This document shows positions 12,602 to 12,728 of a stretch of DNA of 12,728 bases, piece by piece. The DNA is from Clostridiales bacterium. Its GTDB lineage: Bacteria > Bacillota > Clostridia > Lachnospirales > WQUN01. The position numbers and the translations under genes were made by a program. Positions within the stretch are counted from its first letter, which is position 1. Every line of letters begins with the position of its first letter. The notes beneath the pieces were generated by a model that saw only the letters and a program-made list of their open reading frames with translations, had not been told where the DNA came from and searched no databases. The DNA lies in the NCBI GenBank assembly GCA_031289625.1, contig JAITPB010000078.1:1-12728 (forward strand), in the 5' to 3' direction.

Positions 12602-12728
12602 ATGTTGACCATACCCGCGAACCGCAAATTCAAGGACTCTTTATTCAGTAACTATTTCTATGACGCAAAAAAAGTCATCGAACTCTTTAACGCGATCAAT
12701 AACACAAACATATCTCAAAACGCGGAAA
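12602..12728 (+). CDS. Start of a probable Rpn-family nuclease (PD-(D/E)XK), cut by the right edge
   Basis: Forty-two codons are visible. The segment NRKFKDSLFSNYF followed by AKKVIELFNAINNTN resembles the conserved N-terminus of Rpn-type recombination-promoting nucleases, often annotated as putative transposases and frequently multicopy in Clostridia. The catalytic residues lie beyond the window. AAAGG stands only 3 nt before the ATG at 12602, so the TTG at 12605 (spacing 6) may be the true start. It has its own promoter. Identity rests on a short stretch, so function is tentative. Confidence 0.65.
   Translation, partial: MLTIPANRKFKDSLFSNYFYDAKKVIELFNAINNTNISQNAE

Overview
This window looks like a chromosomal segment of an endospore-forming Firmicute, most likely of the Clostridia. 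The case rests on a complete yabG-type sporulation protease gene, strong AGGAGG-type ribosome binding sites, TTG and GTG starts, a folate ECF-transporter S component and a clostridial-type FolD. Base composition looks moderate, with GC near 50% by eye. I see no rRNA, tRNA, CRISPR array or intact insertion sequence.

Left part (1-769). The first codons of a leftward gene run off the left edge. They are separated from a rightward small zinc-finger/TM2 membrane protein by about 340 bases that hold a nested GC-rich inverted repeat. The TM2 gene ends base-to-base against the end of the next operon.

Central leftward block (770-6625). Five tightly spaced genes read hom, thrB, lysC, asd, pncB. The first four cover aspartate to aspartate semialdehyde (LysC, Asd), homoserine (Hom) and phosphohomoserine (ThrB). 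The last is nicotinate phosphoribosyltransferase for NAD salvage. lysC carries an internal ribosome binding site and in-frame GTG just where the Bacillus aspartokinase II beta subunit begins.

Second leftward block (6759-9326). A cation diffusion facilitator gene is followed by an exported protein with a DUF3298-like domain and a copper-amine-oxidase-like domain. It ends in a hairpin terminator upstream of hom.

Rightward block (9512-11367). A DUF3892 small protein gene lies behind a perfect 15-bp tandem repeat and ends in a strong terminator. A promoter with an overlapping palindrome then drives a folD-folT pair, joining one-carbon folate metabolism to folate uptake. This FolD lacks two usual catalytic residues.

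Right part (11364-12728). yabG lies tail-to-tail with folT and overlaps it by 3 bases at the stop codons. It is preceded by a sigma-K-like promoter and a five-codon leader ORF. After about 430 bases without a convincing gene, a promoter leads into the start of a probable Rpn-family nuclease that is cut by the right edge.

Most content is ordinary housekeeping. The best candidates for a second look are the internal lysC start, the variant FolD active site, the yabG leader arrangement, the nested inverted repeat and the repeat-plus-RBS upstream of the DUF3892 gene. I do not see convincing evidence for a wholly new multi-gene system.
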